Part shown: piece by piece, positions 1 through 12,240 of the stretch
Numbering within the stretch: position 1 is the stretch's first letter
Layout: each line of letters begins with the position of its first letter
Source: Paramarasmius palmivorus
Taxonomy: Eukaryota; Basidiomycota; Agaricomycetes; Agaricales; Marasmiaceae
Length of the DNA stretch: 64,000 nt
Direction of reading: 5' to 3'
Assembly: GCA_037176845.1 (NCBI GenBank)
Contig: JAYKXP010000109.1
Location: 1 to 64,000, forward strand
Notes under the pieces: model-generated
The model's database searches: none
What the model was told of the DNA's origin: nothing
Seen by the model: the letters and a program-made list of their open reading frames with translations, nothing else
Program-made: the position numbers and the translations under genes

Positions 1-330
1 TAGATGTCGGATTTCTGGCGGCGATAGTGGCCCACAGCATTTTGCAGCTGTCAACTCCCTGGAACCAGGCTCTGCTCACCGACTGCAACTGGTGCAGCAA
101 GTTGCTTCTATCATCGTCCTCAGAAGTCGAGATATAATTGAGCCAAATTCTGGCCCAGACTTCAGGTGGTATGCGCAACACTGACGCCCGGGATGTCGAC
201 TGCAATGTGTGTCAGTGATCACGAACAGGGGAATCTGAGACTGGCAAGGTACTGACCATTGTTATAAACCAAGAGATGCTGGTGGTTCCTAAACTCCTTC
301 TAACCTTTTGTACCTCCAACCGCTCGCCCG

Positions 331-580
331 AATGTCTCCTAGCAGATCGGAAGCAGGACAACCTTCAGGAGCAGACATTCGGGAATTCCTCCCGGTCGTC
401 AAGAGACCGAAGTTTCAACGAGTCGATTTGCAAGCGGCGAGGACGGGAAAAGTAGCCAAGAAACAAAATGGGCAGCAAAATCTGAACCGTGTTTCAACGG
501 AGATGCATGTTGAAGGGGGCGCCGCGGAAGAAGAGGAGACAAGTGCTGAGGACCGACTTTTGGAAGTTTTCGATCTGTGA
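331..580 (+). CDS. Small hypothetical ORF, possible first exon
   Basis: This is an open frame of about 83 codons from an ATG at 331. It is rich in charged residues, with an acidic tail containing EEEETSAED. I do not recognise it. A GTGAGC donor sits at its 3' end and an acceptor ending in CTACAG at 648 could continue the frame briefly, but no convincing continuation was found. It may be a leading exon of the dioxygenase gene further right or a decayed gene. The remaining sequence of 1-1110 shows nothing else I can support. Support is weak: one open frame and a plausible donor. Confidence 0.25.
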
Positions 581-1110
581 GCGACAAAATTACAAATGTT
601 AGAAGGCAAACTGAAATACGCGTAGCGATAGCACTTACGGGCCTACAGTTGGCATCAAACGGTTGCAAAGATGGGACAGAGCACGGCGATTGGGGTTGAA
701 TCCCCCGATGGAGGTGAGAGACATCGGAAAGCCAGACACATTCATTGAACGCTTGCCAGGTGTATGTCCTATTGGTAGATAGAGAAGGAAAAGAAGTCGA
801 AGAGAAGTCGATGAACGTGCTGGATGCTTGCCTTGCGAGTTATTGGCGTTCGAACACCCGGCCATGAGCCCCCAACCACCCAATCTTTCAAGACACCCCG
901 GCAGGTATTTGCTCCCTGATGATGCAGCTGAGTCACCACAACCTAGACGCAAGCCAACCGCGGGGGAACAACCTGCCAGTAAGTGCCATGTCAGAAGAAG
1001 GTCGATGTGGGAGAGGAAGAGAAGCAAGAACTACACCGGGTAGAATTAAACCACATGAGGCCTTGTACGGCATCCTTGAGGCGACCACGTTTATAGTTCG
1101 AATATATAGA

Positions 1111-2713
1111 ATGTCCTATTCCGGTGGCAGCAGTGCCATGCCTTCCAACCGCCGCCGGAAAAGAGAGCGCTCGAAAGGATACCCTCCGTTCACAAAATTC
1201 CTCAGCGGAGAATCCGACGATGCAGTACATATCAGGTCTGAGTTCGAGGACCCTCTGGCTCTTGATCGGCACGATTCCCGTTTTCGAGAGGTTTTGCTGC
1301 AGTATGTCGGCAAAGGGTACACCGACACTCCAACGTCACAAGAGTTACTCAACGATTATCTCTCCTGGTTTTTCAAGTTGCCACTGGAAAAACGTCCACC
1401 ATCTATAGTGCACGCCAACCAGAAGAGAGAAGAGGCCCTTCGGAGTAGTGCATGGGTCCGTTATATTGCGGTGAAAGAGATGTTGCTTAACCCAGAGCAT
1501 CAGCGAACGAAACAGCGCGCCGAATCCATAATGTCCTCCATTCCGACATACACCGCCGTATCACACGACGAAGAACACGAGTATCCACCTCGCGACGTAT
1601 TCATATACGATTCACAGGATGCTGCAGACAAATGGAAGAAGAAGATCACTCGAGGGCGTTTACCTGATAAACGAAAGAAGCGGAAAGGGATGCACAAAGT
1701 GGACCTGGAGCAGTTGTTACACAACGTCAAAGAGGGTGAAAATGCGCGATTTGTGGATGAAAACGGTTCATTGGTATTTTTGGTTATTCGGGACTTTTGC
1801 CCATCACAAAAAATACAACAATGGGCCGACGCTGTTGCGAATCGAAACGTTGATGAACGCAAGTGTATCAGGGTAAGCATTCATTACCTAACCGCGTCGA
1901 ATTCGACCTGTGAACTTGTCCAGCTTGAAGATGCAGGATCGATCGTCATGTCTGGTTGGAGTGCAGGGTCACGATCTTCACCGCAATTTCATTGGACTCG
2001 GAACCTCTTAAAGAAAGTTACGCCAGCAGAGGCCGAGGACCTCGCATACGAAGCCTCATCATCTTTCGCAGTGTTCTGGAACCTTTCCAGATGCATCCTT
2101 CCCGCAGAAATCATCGACGACTTTGACCGCTTCATCGAAGACTCTGGTATTCATCGGATGGACTCTGCTGTCATGGGGGATGGGGCACCATCTCAATATA
2201 CCATTCCTACAGAGGAGGGCTGGGCGACTTTTCGCCATGCAAAGATGGCTCCACCATGCGGCGTGTTCGCTAGGAACTATGCTCGGTTAGTCCATACTGT
2301 ACAATCAGGCTAAAGGCTGACATGTCAGGCCTAGCGCGACTCACAACGAATCGCAGCCTCATACCTGGGCGATCTCTTGGACCACGGGTAGGAGAGGTAA
2401 GGTATCTGACGGGGGTCACTTTTACAACTGCCGTTATCGGTTGCGGGTAGAAGGTGCTGCAAACACGCTGGTTGCCTGGCAGCCGAAAGATTACCATGCA
2501 ACTAGCCTCCAGAACGTCTGTCCCAATGACCCGAAACCGTCTTTCGCCCAGTCGGGATTGGCTATCGTGACCTCTAACCGCATCGACGGAGTATTTAGGA
2601 AATATACTGAAGGGCAGATGTCTGCCACAGAGGCAGTAGAGGAGTGTTTCAGAGACGGCTATCAAGACAACCAGGACGAAGGGGATGACGTTGAAGATCA
2701 AAGGAGCAGATAG
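1111..2713 (+). CDS. TET/JBP-like 2-oxoglutarate/Fe(II) dioxygenase
   Basis: Three exons (1111-1872, 1924-2285, 2329-2713) give 502 residues. The first intron is 51 nt and leaves the frame open if unspliced; the second, 43 nt, removes an in-frame stop. The N-terminus is basic (RRRKRERSK), as expected for a nuclear protein. The C-terminal third carries the double-stranded beta-helix signature: an H-x-E pair in ATHNESQPHTWAISW, then GGHFYNCRYRLRVEGAANTL, then WQPKDYHATSLQ with the distal iron-binding His. The run ends in FAQSGLAIVTSNR. This pattern is known from the TET/JBP-like proteins expanded in agaricomycetes, which oxidise or are predicted to oxidise methylated bases and are often linked to transposons. 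Family membership is a sequence call; activity on 5-methylcytosine is inference. HxE in place of HxD is compatible with iron binding. The start could also lie at 919. It converges with the Helitron accessory gene. Confidence 0.75.
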
Positions 2714-2893
2714 TATTCGCAGATAAGGTATAATATTCAGGTCAATAACATACTCGTGTACAGGATGTAGCAAGACTAGAATCGATGCGACTGTGGTAAA
2801 AAGTAAGGTAAAGTAAAGAGCAGGTCGAGAGGCGGTTGATTATGAATGTTGTATTACCATAACAAAAATGAACAAAACAAACAAAAATGAACA

Positions 2894-4407
2894 TTAGCGG
2901 CGAGGTACTCCCTTTCGGGCTCGCTTAGAAGAAGAGGCGCTGTCTTCCATTTCCACATCTCCGGAGGAAGAAGCTGTCACAGACGACGAAGGTGAGGAGG
3001 TCGGAGCATCATCCTCGCTCTTCCCTGAGCGAAGGAGACTCCTAGCGGCGGCATTCCCTGCATCTACTTTCCTAGGGGAAGGCATATTGGCGATGGGTCG
3101 AATCGATAGGCGAACTTCAGGTTTCTTCACGGGGAATGGGGTTGCGTCCAATACGTCAATGGATGTGATACATAGATGATAGAACTGAGAGAAGTCAGAA
3201 CAAAAATAGGTTGCACCAAGGTTGACGAACCTTTCGCTTGAGCCTCTTCTCTTTGTCAAAGTATATCCATGCTTTCAAAACTGCCGATATCCACACCAGT
3301 GTACCTGGAGCGATGACCGCGTAATGTTCTGAAGGGTTGGCGAGAGACCCGTCTGATTTGCGGAAATCCGGGACAGAGACTTTGGATTGGACCAACTTGC
3401 ACAACGGGCCTCCATATCCAGGAAGACATGTCGGGTCGAGGTAATCTCCGACTTCGAGCTTCTTAATTTGACTCGGAGGTGCTGCTGTAATAACATCGTT
3501 AGGTGGTATCTGCAGAAACTGGAGGCGAAACGAACCATCTGCTTTGGGTGCGTCTGCTTCGGGTGGGGCAGACGAAGGCTCTCCGGAGGCGTCCAAGGGT
3601 CGTTTGAGTGCGACTTTTTCATACTTCGGAGTCCCCAACACCTTAGTACCAGTAGCTGCAGCCTTAGCAGCAGCAGCCCTAGCAGCTGGAGGTAACTATT
3701 TGTTTGCGGTCAACATCAATGTCGAAGAACATATCACGGAGCTTACCTCATACAAACGTTCAGTATGAAAGATCAAAGCATCAGGCGGATCAGATGTGTT
3801 GGCTGCAATGTGTTTATAGGGAGGACGGACGGAGGCGAAACTCTAACCCAATGTCAGATCACGCCAAAAAACCTGATCTCGGCTCACCTGATTCAGAGCT
3901 TTCTCTGAGTCCCCCTCTGCACTAATTGCTTCATGCAAGGCAACGACCTGGTTCGTGAAACAGCCGTTTATGTATTCGTCGCCGAATGAAGGCTTGCCCA
4001 AGACGATAATCTGCTTGACGACAGAATCGTCGTCCATTGCCTTTGGATTCTGATATACCGAATCAGTATATGTTGAAGGCAAACAGTAACGCAACGCTTA
4101 CCCCCTTCTCAGGGATGCTAAAGTTCCCGAACGGAGCGAGTGCCGTTCCTTGTGCAAATCCGAGGATTTCACCAAGATAAAGAAAAACCTTCTCTTCTCC
4201 TGCAGCGTTGACGTTGACGTAGTTCTTCGTGTAGGTGTTGGGCTGATCAATGGAAGTGAAGTCTTCAACCGCGGCGTTCCCAGCCCAGTTATCTCCCAAC
4301 AGGTCGATATTCTTTGGTAGGCTGCAAAGGGCACCCCCTGGCTCCACTCTTGCACGAAGCCCTTCGTGGTCGATGGTATTACTGAGATAGTCCTCCACGG
4401 TCGCCAT
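2894..4407 (-). CDS. Helitron-linked accessory protein, function unknown
   Basis: Five exons on the minus strand (4407-4102, 4049-3888, 3842-3747, 3695-3231, 3184-2894) join in frame to 439 residues. All four introns are GT-AG and 45-52 nt, and they remove stops or frame shifts, so the gene looks functional. I recognise no domain. The N-terminal half is globular-looking, with NTYTKNYVNVNAAGEEKVFL and a stretch around VVKQIIVLGKPSFGDEY. The middle has an Ala/Lys-rich linker (AARAAAAKAAATGTK). The third quarter includes LEVGDYLDPTCLPGYGGP. The C-terminus is a Ser/Asp-rich tail ending in the basic motif KRARKGVPRR, which could be a nuclear localisation signal. It starts only 58 bp after the stop of the Rep/helicase, on the same strand, suggesting that it belongs to the Helitron or was captured by it. 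Confidence 0.7.
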
Positions 4408-4465
4408 GTGAAATTTTCAGGTGGCGCTAGGCAACCATAAGTTACTGCTCACTAGTAAGAGATAG

Positions 4466-7400
4466 TCAACATACCTGTAAGGAACGGTGTATAGTCGGCG
4501 CAGTAGATGACAACGGCGGAACGAGGAGTACACGCTGATAAATGACCTTGGGACGAGTTTCGGTAGACCAAGATTCTGGGATATTAGATCGAAGGGGCGA
4601 TGGCGAGAGGGGAACTTTGGTGTAGCGATTGGAAGGTACTTGGGTAGCAGGTTCTGTTGCGGCGCTCGAACGGGTTTGGGTGAGGGATACTCTGGTGTAC
4701 CGGACTCTCTATTTAAATGTTACAAACTGGTTCGAATTTCAACTGAAACAGCTGCGCACCTTCGTTGGATTCGTGTCAGCACCCTCAAACGGTCGCTTGC
4801 GAGGCACCATCTCCTGTAACAAAAGTCAATCGCAGGCAGTTATTGCGACAGGAAGACACACCTCACGATCGAAAGAAGTTGCCAGTCGGATAGACTCCTG
4901 TTGGAGTACATTGACTGCATCTTCTGCAGCAGCACCCGAAGAAACGTCGTGAGGATTGACGTCAAACACAGAGAGATCACCAGGGCTTATTCCGAAGGAA
5001 GCCAGCTGGTAATTTGCTGCATGTTTTTCTTCCGGGTCTCCACGATCCAGACTAGTTTTCAAATCAAGGAAGTTTAACCGGGCCATCTCTGTTCTGGAAT
5101 CTTCGGAAGGACGGCTGCAGATTTTAGTCTTGGAGAACGGGCGAAGTATGATGAGACCTTCAAGGGATTTTACTCTAGAAATCATCACATATGGCTCTTC
5201 TGTTCCCCTGCAATCGGCCAAATCCACGATGACATGCGAAAGGGTTTGACCTTGTGCCTTGTGAGCGGTAATTGCAAACGCAGGGACAATCGGAACTTGT
5301 ACTCTTGTAAAGGAGGCCCTTTTCCCAGTATCAGGATGAACGATTTTGATGGATACTTTTGTTTCGAGAGCAACGATCTTGCCGTCAGTGAGATGAGGAA
5401 GCGGTTCTGAAGCCGTGGTAGAAGGAGCGTCCACGACACACGAAGTCGCGTGACGCCTGCCAAGCGCATCCAACCGGTACCGCACAGAGTCTAAAGAGCC
5501 AATTGTGCCATTCACGACACCTCGCCCAACGTCGAAGTTGTGACCTACTATGACTGGCATTCCTCGGGCAAGAGGAATTTTGTACAACCGTTGGCTGGTT
5601 TTCCCACTATCCAATGAACCAAGGCAGTGTAGTAGTCTTTCGTCCGTGACTTCTGCTCGCCCGTAACTGTCTGAGGCATAATACCAGTGGAGTTCCTCGC
5701 CAGTCCGGCGGGCGTATGCCTCTGCAAGGTGAACGTTCAGTTCGTCCTTCATCTTGTTACTTGAAACAATAATGGGTGCGTTGTTCCAATCATCGGTCGT
5801 CGGATCTGGGTTAACTTTGCACAGGAGTCTATCCTGAAGAACTTCATAATCCTCTTCTGTGCACTTTCCCACTCGCAGGCGACCAAGCAATTCGACGAAG
5901 AAAGCGTTGTCCTGGCCCGATTGCCGCATTTGTTCGGTCAAAATCACCACGGTATCAATAGACATCCATAACAACTTTCCGTATACCGCATCCTGTCCTC
6001 TGGACGTTCCGACGCGTTCACTTTTGATTTTCGCAAACAAGCGGGTGTCGAGTACAGGGGGAAGTTGAGCGAAGTCGCCGGCAAATATGATATTGATTCC
6101 TCCGAAAGGTAATTTGTTTTGCTTCGCCATACCAAGCGCCTTGCTTATGTTCAGCATAAAGTGGCATCCTATCATCGAAACCTCGTCTACGAACAAATAA
6201 TCGACTCCTTCCCACATTGCCACCAGATCTGAAGAACTGTTGAGCTGTTCGGTGGTCTTTTGACCCATGCACAGCGCGGAGTGCAAGGTCATCCCGGAGA
6301 TATTTCGAGCTGCAATACCTGTGTACGAAGACAGTCTAAATCTTCGTGGTTGGTTCCTGGCTTCAAAAAATGCCTTTACTGCGTTTATGACATGCGATTT
6401 GCCAGTTCCACCAGCACCACCAAGATACATGCGAAGGGCAGAAGTGCGCGGTTTTAAAGAGTGTTCCGCTATGATTCTGAATGCTCGTTTTTGCCTGCGG
6501 TTCAAAGGGGGGCTGTACTGATCCAAGAACCCATCAATATCAGGTGCTGATGACGAAGCTGTCCCTTGAACGTCTTGCCTTATACCTGATTCACGAGTGG
6601 TAGAACAACCTGTTGATATTCCACTGACAGTGTCGACGCCAGCAAGTCCCAAACTGCTGTCAACACTGGCAGTAGCCGAGGAAGTGTTCGGTGTTGCAGC
6701 AGATGCATTTTTTCTCCACCGTTTGCGGCTTTCATCATAATACCCTTTCCAAACATCTTCTAATTCTTCTTCATCTGGTGAGATTTCGTGATGGCTAAAC
6801 GCTGATTTCACTGGTGTGCCAGCGGACAATCTGTCTCCAATGAATCCTGCTTGGGCAATGGTCCTTACGCAATTGTCGATACTAGCAGCAGCAACGGCGT
6901 CCCTGATACTCCGCGATGACTGTACAGCTTCTATGTGATCGGCCAATTGTTCGGAATCAAAACAGAAATCGTCGTCCAGCACATTTGTCGATGCTAAAGC
7001 CGTTCGGGGTCTCATTCTTCGCGCGCTCTCCCTCTCAGCAAAGTGATCGTCGCGACTATCTTTACATTCATGTTGAAGGTGCATATTCTCCATGAGAGTT
7101 TTGTACCGAGGCGCACACGATTGTACAAATAGGTCAAATGCTTCGATCCAAGTCTGGTCTGCCAACTTTAAATCCTGCGCCGTACGCCAGGGCTTGAAAA
7201 AGATTAGCATGAGGCGACAATACCTAGGATACACTTCCTCTCTATCACGCCTAGGAATAGGTTGTCCAATGGGTACTGGGATGTATCTCAATTTAGGGTT
7301 TCTTATCTGCAGGCAGTGAGTCTTCACTTCCGCGTGTCTGCCTTTCAATCCAGGATGTGAACTAAGGAACTTATATTTGGGCCGGATTCTGCTATCATCA

Positions 7401-10400
7401 TCAAGGGGAATTTCTGCGCAATCCGCGTCCTCCATGTTCATCGGATCATCAGCATCAACATCTAAATCACCTTCAGTAGGGGAAACCTCGAGCTTGTTCT
7501 TGGGAATTCGCATCTTATCTACAGACGAAACCATGTCCCACAGGCTAAGGTCTGCCAATTCGCTTGCTCGCCATCGATAATCGTCAAGGAGTGAGGCCTT
7601 TTTTGAAAGCTTCCCATCGACATCCAACCGCACTCTTATGACAGTATCATCATTCGTTTCCGGGTCGTCAGTTTCTCCGTTACTGGGTCTACTACCTTCA
7701 CCGTCGGAATCTGCAACATGGGATTCCAATGTGCTTATGGACAGCTGTGATTCAATAGCGTGCTCGAAGCTATTCCAGTAAAAAGATTTGAATTCGTGAC
7801 TCGTATAAAAATCTCCGTAGTCCATCAGATATGATATAACTTGTTGGCCCGACAATTCTTGTCTGCCGACCAAAGCAAACGAACATTTTTGCAGCAAGGC
7901 GCGGCCCACAGAGGCCGTATCCGCCAGAGTTTCCCTCTTTTCTTCAAACCTCTTCATTGCGGATTCCATGGTCCCGTATGCAACATGGGCTTTTAGTTGC
8001 GATTTCGTGATGTAGTCAGTTATATAGTGAGTCAACGCTTTAGCCGATCCTCCGGACCCAACGAACTTGATATCCATGTTACACCTTAGTGAACGGAGGA
8101 TAGTAGGGTTGTAATTGTTGATCAGGGGATCCAAATGGCGCAGATGGAGTTCCCCTGTATCACTGTCTATTGACGAAAACGGGACAACTTCGCGGAACTC
8201 GGCCAACTCAAACCTGCATACTTTGGGTTTGCCACTACCTCTCTTCCAATACTTATAGCACGTAGGTCGATGGTCGTGTGTTTGGCAGCCTTTAGCCAAA
8301 TTGAAGTAATCTTTCTCCACTGCGACGAGACCATGTCGGGCAGCGATATCTGCGGGGACGCCTCGGACGCTCACGGGATTTAGGTGATCGGATGGTAAAA
8401 CGAAGTCAGTCCTGGGTTCCGGAGGAAGAGAGGTGGCGATGGCCTCGTCAAGGTATTTAATTAGCCGGGCCTGAAAACTTTCATCTTGTAATAACACGAC
8501 CCGGTCTCTTATCTGATTGGTGTTCAGGGCTCCCTCAATCCAAACAAGCATATGGCAGTGCAAACTACCACGTCCCTGGTTCTCGACGGTACCGAAGAAG
8601 GATTTTACAACACCAAAGACTCCAGGGTTGCCCTTTCGCGATTTTACATCGTATCCGAGCAATATTTCGATGAATGTTCTCATGTACAAGTCAAAGAACT
8701 TGGCTCCAACGGCGGGATTCTTAGCGATTAGCTGACTATCGCGGTGGTAGTTGGGTCCATCTCCCGGTAGGAATCTATCAACATCGAAGTCCTGGCCTGC
8801 CAAGAAGCGGACGATTGGATTGAAGGAGTCAGCAGGATTGACTGTGATATAAAACGTTGGCAGTCCGTGTGAAATCTGGAGACCTCTGATTTGCTTCCGC
8901 ATAAGGGATTTGGAGGCGGAGGAACCGGGAACGGTCGATGTGACGACATTGACTTCACGCATCAAATTGACGACTTCATTTTCTTCTGGGGTGAATCCCT
9001 GAGTACTGTTATTCGTTGCAAGTTTCTCACTCACAGCTTTCACGGAATCTATAGTGACCGATGATGCCCGGATCGCAAATGACTCGAATCCGGACTGCTT
9101 CATTTTGTAAGACGTACGCCTTAGGATTTCTCGCCGCTGAATCATGTTAAAAGCTGTGAAATGAAACGAGTAGTGTTCTTGAAATCGCCTGTCTGCAAGT
9201 CGGAAGTAATGTTTGACTTGCCTCTCAATGGATACTTTAACCGTCCTTTTCGCATCTTCAAAACCTCCGATGCCGTATGGGAATAGCGTCGGGTACATCA
9301 TAGGGAACAAGTCTGGATTGTAGAATTCGTTGACGGGTTCGGGACCATGGGCGTGTTCATAGTATGGCAACCCGTCCTCTAGAACGTGTTTGATGGCGGC
9401 TGCCTTCAAATCATACGCGTTTGCGTTCAGGTCAACATCAGTGATGACGATACTCTGAAATGGATATGGCAGGTGTGCGTGTGTATCTTCCGAGTTGGAT
9501 TCTTCCGAGTCAGGAGCATTATCATAAATGTCATATCTTGATGTTAGAACATCCAAGTCTTTGTTGGGTGGGGTGACTTCAATATGTACAGGCAAGACAA
9601 ATTCTGTAGGTAGTGCAGATAGCATGTCATAGTCTATTTCAATCGACTTGTACAAAGGATTATTCTCTTTGAGCCAGATTAAGGCTGCTCGTACTTTATG
9701 AGCGCGAACGTACAATGGCGTAGCCTTGCTTTTCAGCCACTCCTCCGTAGGTTTAGTAGACCCTATGAATAGGACACAAATTGGCGATGTTAATTCTTTC
9801 ACAGAAGGGGGCAGGATATCGGCCACTTTGCCGGGCTCCTGGGGATACACCATGATATGACCGCGAAATCCGCGCTGCCTGGCCGATTTGTTCTTATCCA
9901 AATTCCCTTGTACACCGCCTGCATTCCTTCGCATATCTTTCTCTTCTTTCTCACTTGTTTCTCTGTCTTCCTTGAACTGAAGTACCCAAACCTTCGCCCG
10001 CACTCTGGCAATCATTGCCTCCTCAACAACAGTCAGATCTTGAAGTTCTGGAGGAACATCGCCCAAAAGCATGTGGTTCGCTAGTGCCAATGCGGGAACT
10101 TTCCCCTTGGACAACGACATCCTACATTCTCGGCACGTCTGCAGGCGTACTTCGTTGCCTGTGACATGCAATCCACGCTCATCGAGCACCGAGTCTTGAA
10201 GGCGAGGATTGTCATATTGAGGGAGTGCACCCATGTTACAATTTTCAAGCCAAAAAGGATCCACGATGACATCGTCAGAATCAGATTGCCTATATCGGCG
10301 ATCTGGCCGGTGTAACAAGGAAACGTCGATATCGGATAACGGTACAATTGTTTTTTCGCTGCAAGGCCTGTCTTCGCCGCATACAGCACAAGTAAACTCG

Positions 10401-12107
10401 CGGAGGGCCTCTGACGAGGTAGCTGCGTGAAATCGTGAAATGAGTGATTCGAAGAAGGCAGGTGAAACGTCAGGGGGCCAAGACGATTCAGAGTTCGAGT
10501 CAATTGGAGGATGCGTAATTGGGGAAAAGACGGGATCACTCACGGGATCAGAGCTGCTAGCGCTTTCGCCCGAATTTAGGGACGAAAGGTGGTCTCGGAG
10601 AACGGTTTTTGCATTGGACGTCGAACATCCTCGGTTGACGTCAAGAACTTTCAACGCACGCTTGACTACACTATTCGACGAACGTTCAAGCATGTCGCGC
10701 AATATCTCGATCTTGATGTCAACGAGATCTGTTTCACCCTCTGGGTGGTAAACTTCATTAATTGCTTGGCATCCAACGCCGCCAGAACCCTTGTTGGCGA
10801 TGCAAGTTCCTTCGACGAAATGAGAAACTATCTCGTCTCTGATCGTCGGACCAGATCCGGTAAACCGGGACACATTAATACCATGTATGTCAGCGATTGC
10901 AGTCAGCGCTGGTACTCCTAGGTTCTCAAAATTATGAAAAGTGTCTTTCACAGTATGCAATGACGGTGGGACACCCGCGGTACCAGGTGTCAGGGACAAG
11001 CTGTACTCTCGCAGCCTTCTCATAACATACGCTTTACCCTGCGCGCGAGTCTGCATTCGATCCAAAACAAGACCAACAGACCTTGTGACTAACAACAGTA
11101 CATCGAGCGTGCACGACTTTGCAGAACGAACAACTGCTTGAGATAATAACACCCGCGTTCCGTAGTCCTGGCCTGTCAGGCGGCAACCTTCTTTCCTGGA
11201 CTTCACTATCGTGCACATGCCAGAGAAAAGGTGGTTTAGTATTGCTGTTGTAGCATCGCGAGCTGTCCTGAAACCGAATGCATTGATGCCGTGCAAGGCT
11301 GCAAGATTGGATAATGGTTGTACATCGGGCAGGAATGACGAACAGCGAACTCCTGTGCGAGCAGATCCGTGTAGGATGCAATCAATGATGGACTGACTAG
11401 AAGGTTCAGGGGGAACAGGTATCATGTTTTGGGATGTACTAGCCGTCGCGTTGCTATGGCAAAGGTACACAGAAGGATTGGGTGTTGCACTGACTACGGG
11501 ACACGACGGAAGGGTATTTGAACGTGGTGTAGGATTCGCCACAGGACAATGGAAGGGTATTGGACTGTGAAGGGGCCTGGTAATGGGCGTCACTGTAGAA
11601 TCAGGGACAGGTGGCATATGGCTAAAAAACTGGGAACTAGTAAACGTGGAACTGGGTAACGGTAACGGTGTGCTCTGCGAGCCGGGATCAAGTAGTATTG
11701 CTGCAACAGCATTGGTTAGTCAAAAAGAATGAGCATACAGGTTGCACATAGAACGTACCGGGCATATTCATCCAGCCAACTAGCAATTCAGGGGTTCCTA
11801 AACGCTCACATTCTTGATAAAAGTCGACACCGAACAAAACGTCGACATTGGGAGGTAGGTCGGGGGAGACAACAAAATCGAAGGGAACAGTATGAGCCAT
11901 TGAAGGGGTAGACATGGTTACCGATGTCCGTGACCATGAACCGATGTGAGGGATGCGATGCATGGTGACGAAAGTTGATGAGATCCTGGAGCGCATCGTG
12001 GAGTAATCTAGGAAGACCGTGGCGATGGCATTGGCCAAGCGGAAAGTTCGGGGTGTGGATTGCATGTAGAGGTAACCGACGAGATGGGATGAAGGACAAG
12101 GTGACAA
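4466..12107 (-). CDS. Helitron Rep/PIF1-type helicase, full length
   Basis: Four exons (12107-11759, 11700-4862, 4813-4760, 4708-4466) give 2,494 residues; exon 2 alone is 6.8 kb without a stop. Approximate domain order: an unassigned N-terminus; a Cys-rich region with TCRECRMSLSKGKVPALALA (residue 640), resembling the DUF6570 module of fungal Helitron proteins; a Helitron-like N domain (950) with YPTLFPYGIGGF; the HUH endonuclease motif GRGSLHCHMLVW (1160); the Rep tyrosines in HYITDYITK (1340); then a PIF1/RecD helicase with Walker A GGAGGTGKSH (1880), Walker B LFVDEVSM (1950), GDFAQLPPV (1990) and ITAHKAQGQT (2260). These are the enzymes for rolling-circle transposition. Exon 1 is joined because splicing 11701-11758 keeps the frame into the exon 2 sequence upstream of its first Met. 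A C-terminal tail of about 98 residues is added by two further introns. No breaks were seen, so the element may be autonomous. Confidence 0.93.
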
Positions 12108-12218
12108 GGTGAGAACAGTAGACAGCTATGTACGAACGAAAACTTCAGATGACAAATGCTGACAAATGCTGACTAAAGATTACTAATGCCTGGAGGGCTG
12201 AGTTTGCACGCCATAACC

Positions 12219-12238
12219 CACTACTTACGTAGCGGGAA
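12219..12238. repeat. Imperfect 20-bp palindrome near the Helitron 5' end
   Basis: Read on the minus strand the sequence is CCCGCTACGTAAGTAGTGGG, in which CCC-x-CTAC-x-TA-x-GTAG-x-GGG is self-complementary. It lies 112 bp upstream of the Rep/helicase start and directly follows a TC dinucleotide, the usual first two bases of a Helitron. It may be the 5' terminal hairpin; this is inference from position and symmetry. Confidence 0.4.
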
Positions 12239-12240
12239 TT

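Larger units (their letters stand above)
2894..12240 (-). mobile_element. Helitron (rolling-circle transposon), approximate limits
   Basis: The presence of a complete Rep/helicase defines the element; the limits given only cover the supported genes. In element orientation the 5' end should lie right of 12107. A plausible 5' terminus is the TC at about 12239, followed inward by an imperfect palindrome. The 3' end (hairpin then CTRR) should lie left of 2894, but I could not find a convincing hairpin between 2714 and 2893, so the element may extend further and include the dioxygenase. No target-site duplication is expected for this class. Confidence 0.6.

Noticed and set aside
2714..2893. CTAG at about 2776 as the Helitron 3' end
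   Set aside because: On the minus strand CTAG is followed by T as expected, but only a 5-bp weak stem with no spacer precedes it; a real end should have a strong hairpin about 10-12 nt away.
4098..4407. An alternative frame read as extra C-terminal exon of the Rep/helicase
   Set aside because: The frame ending at 4466 has a natural stop, and the frame from the ATG at 4407 splices through four introns to a coherent protein, so two genes fit better.
11617..12107. Treating the Met at 11617 as the start of the Helitron protein
   Set aside because: Splicing 11701-11758 joins the upstream frame from 12107 exactly in phase, and the frame is open upstream of that Met, so a longer N-terminus is more likely.
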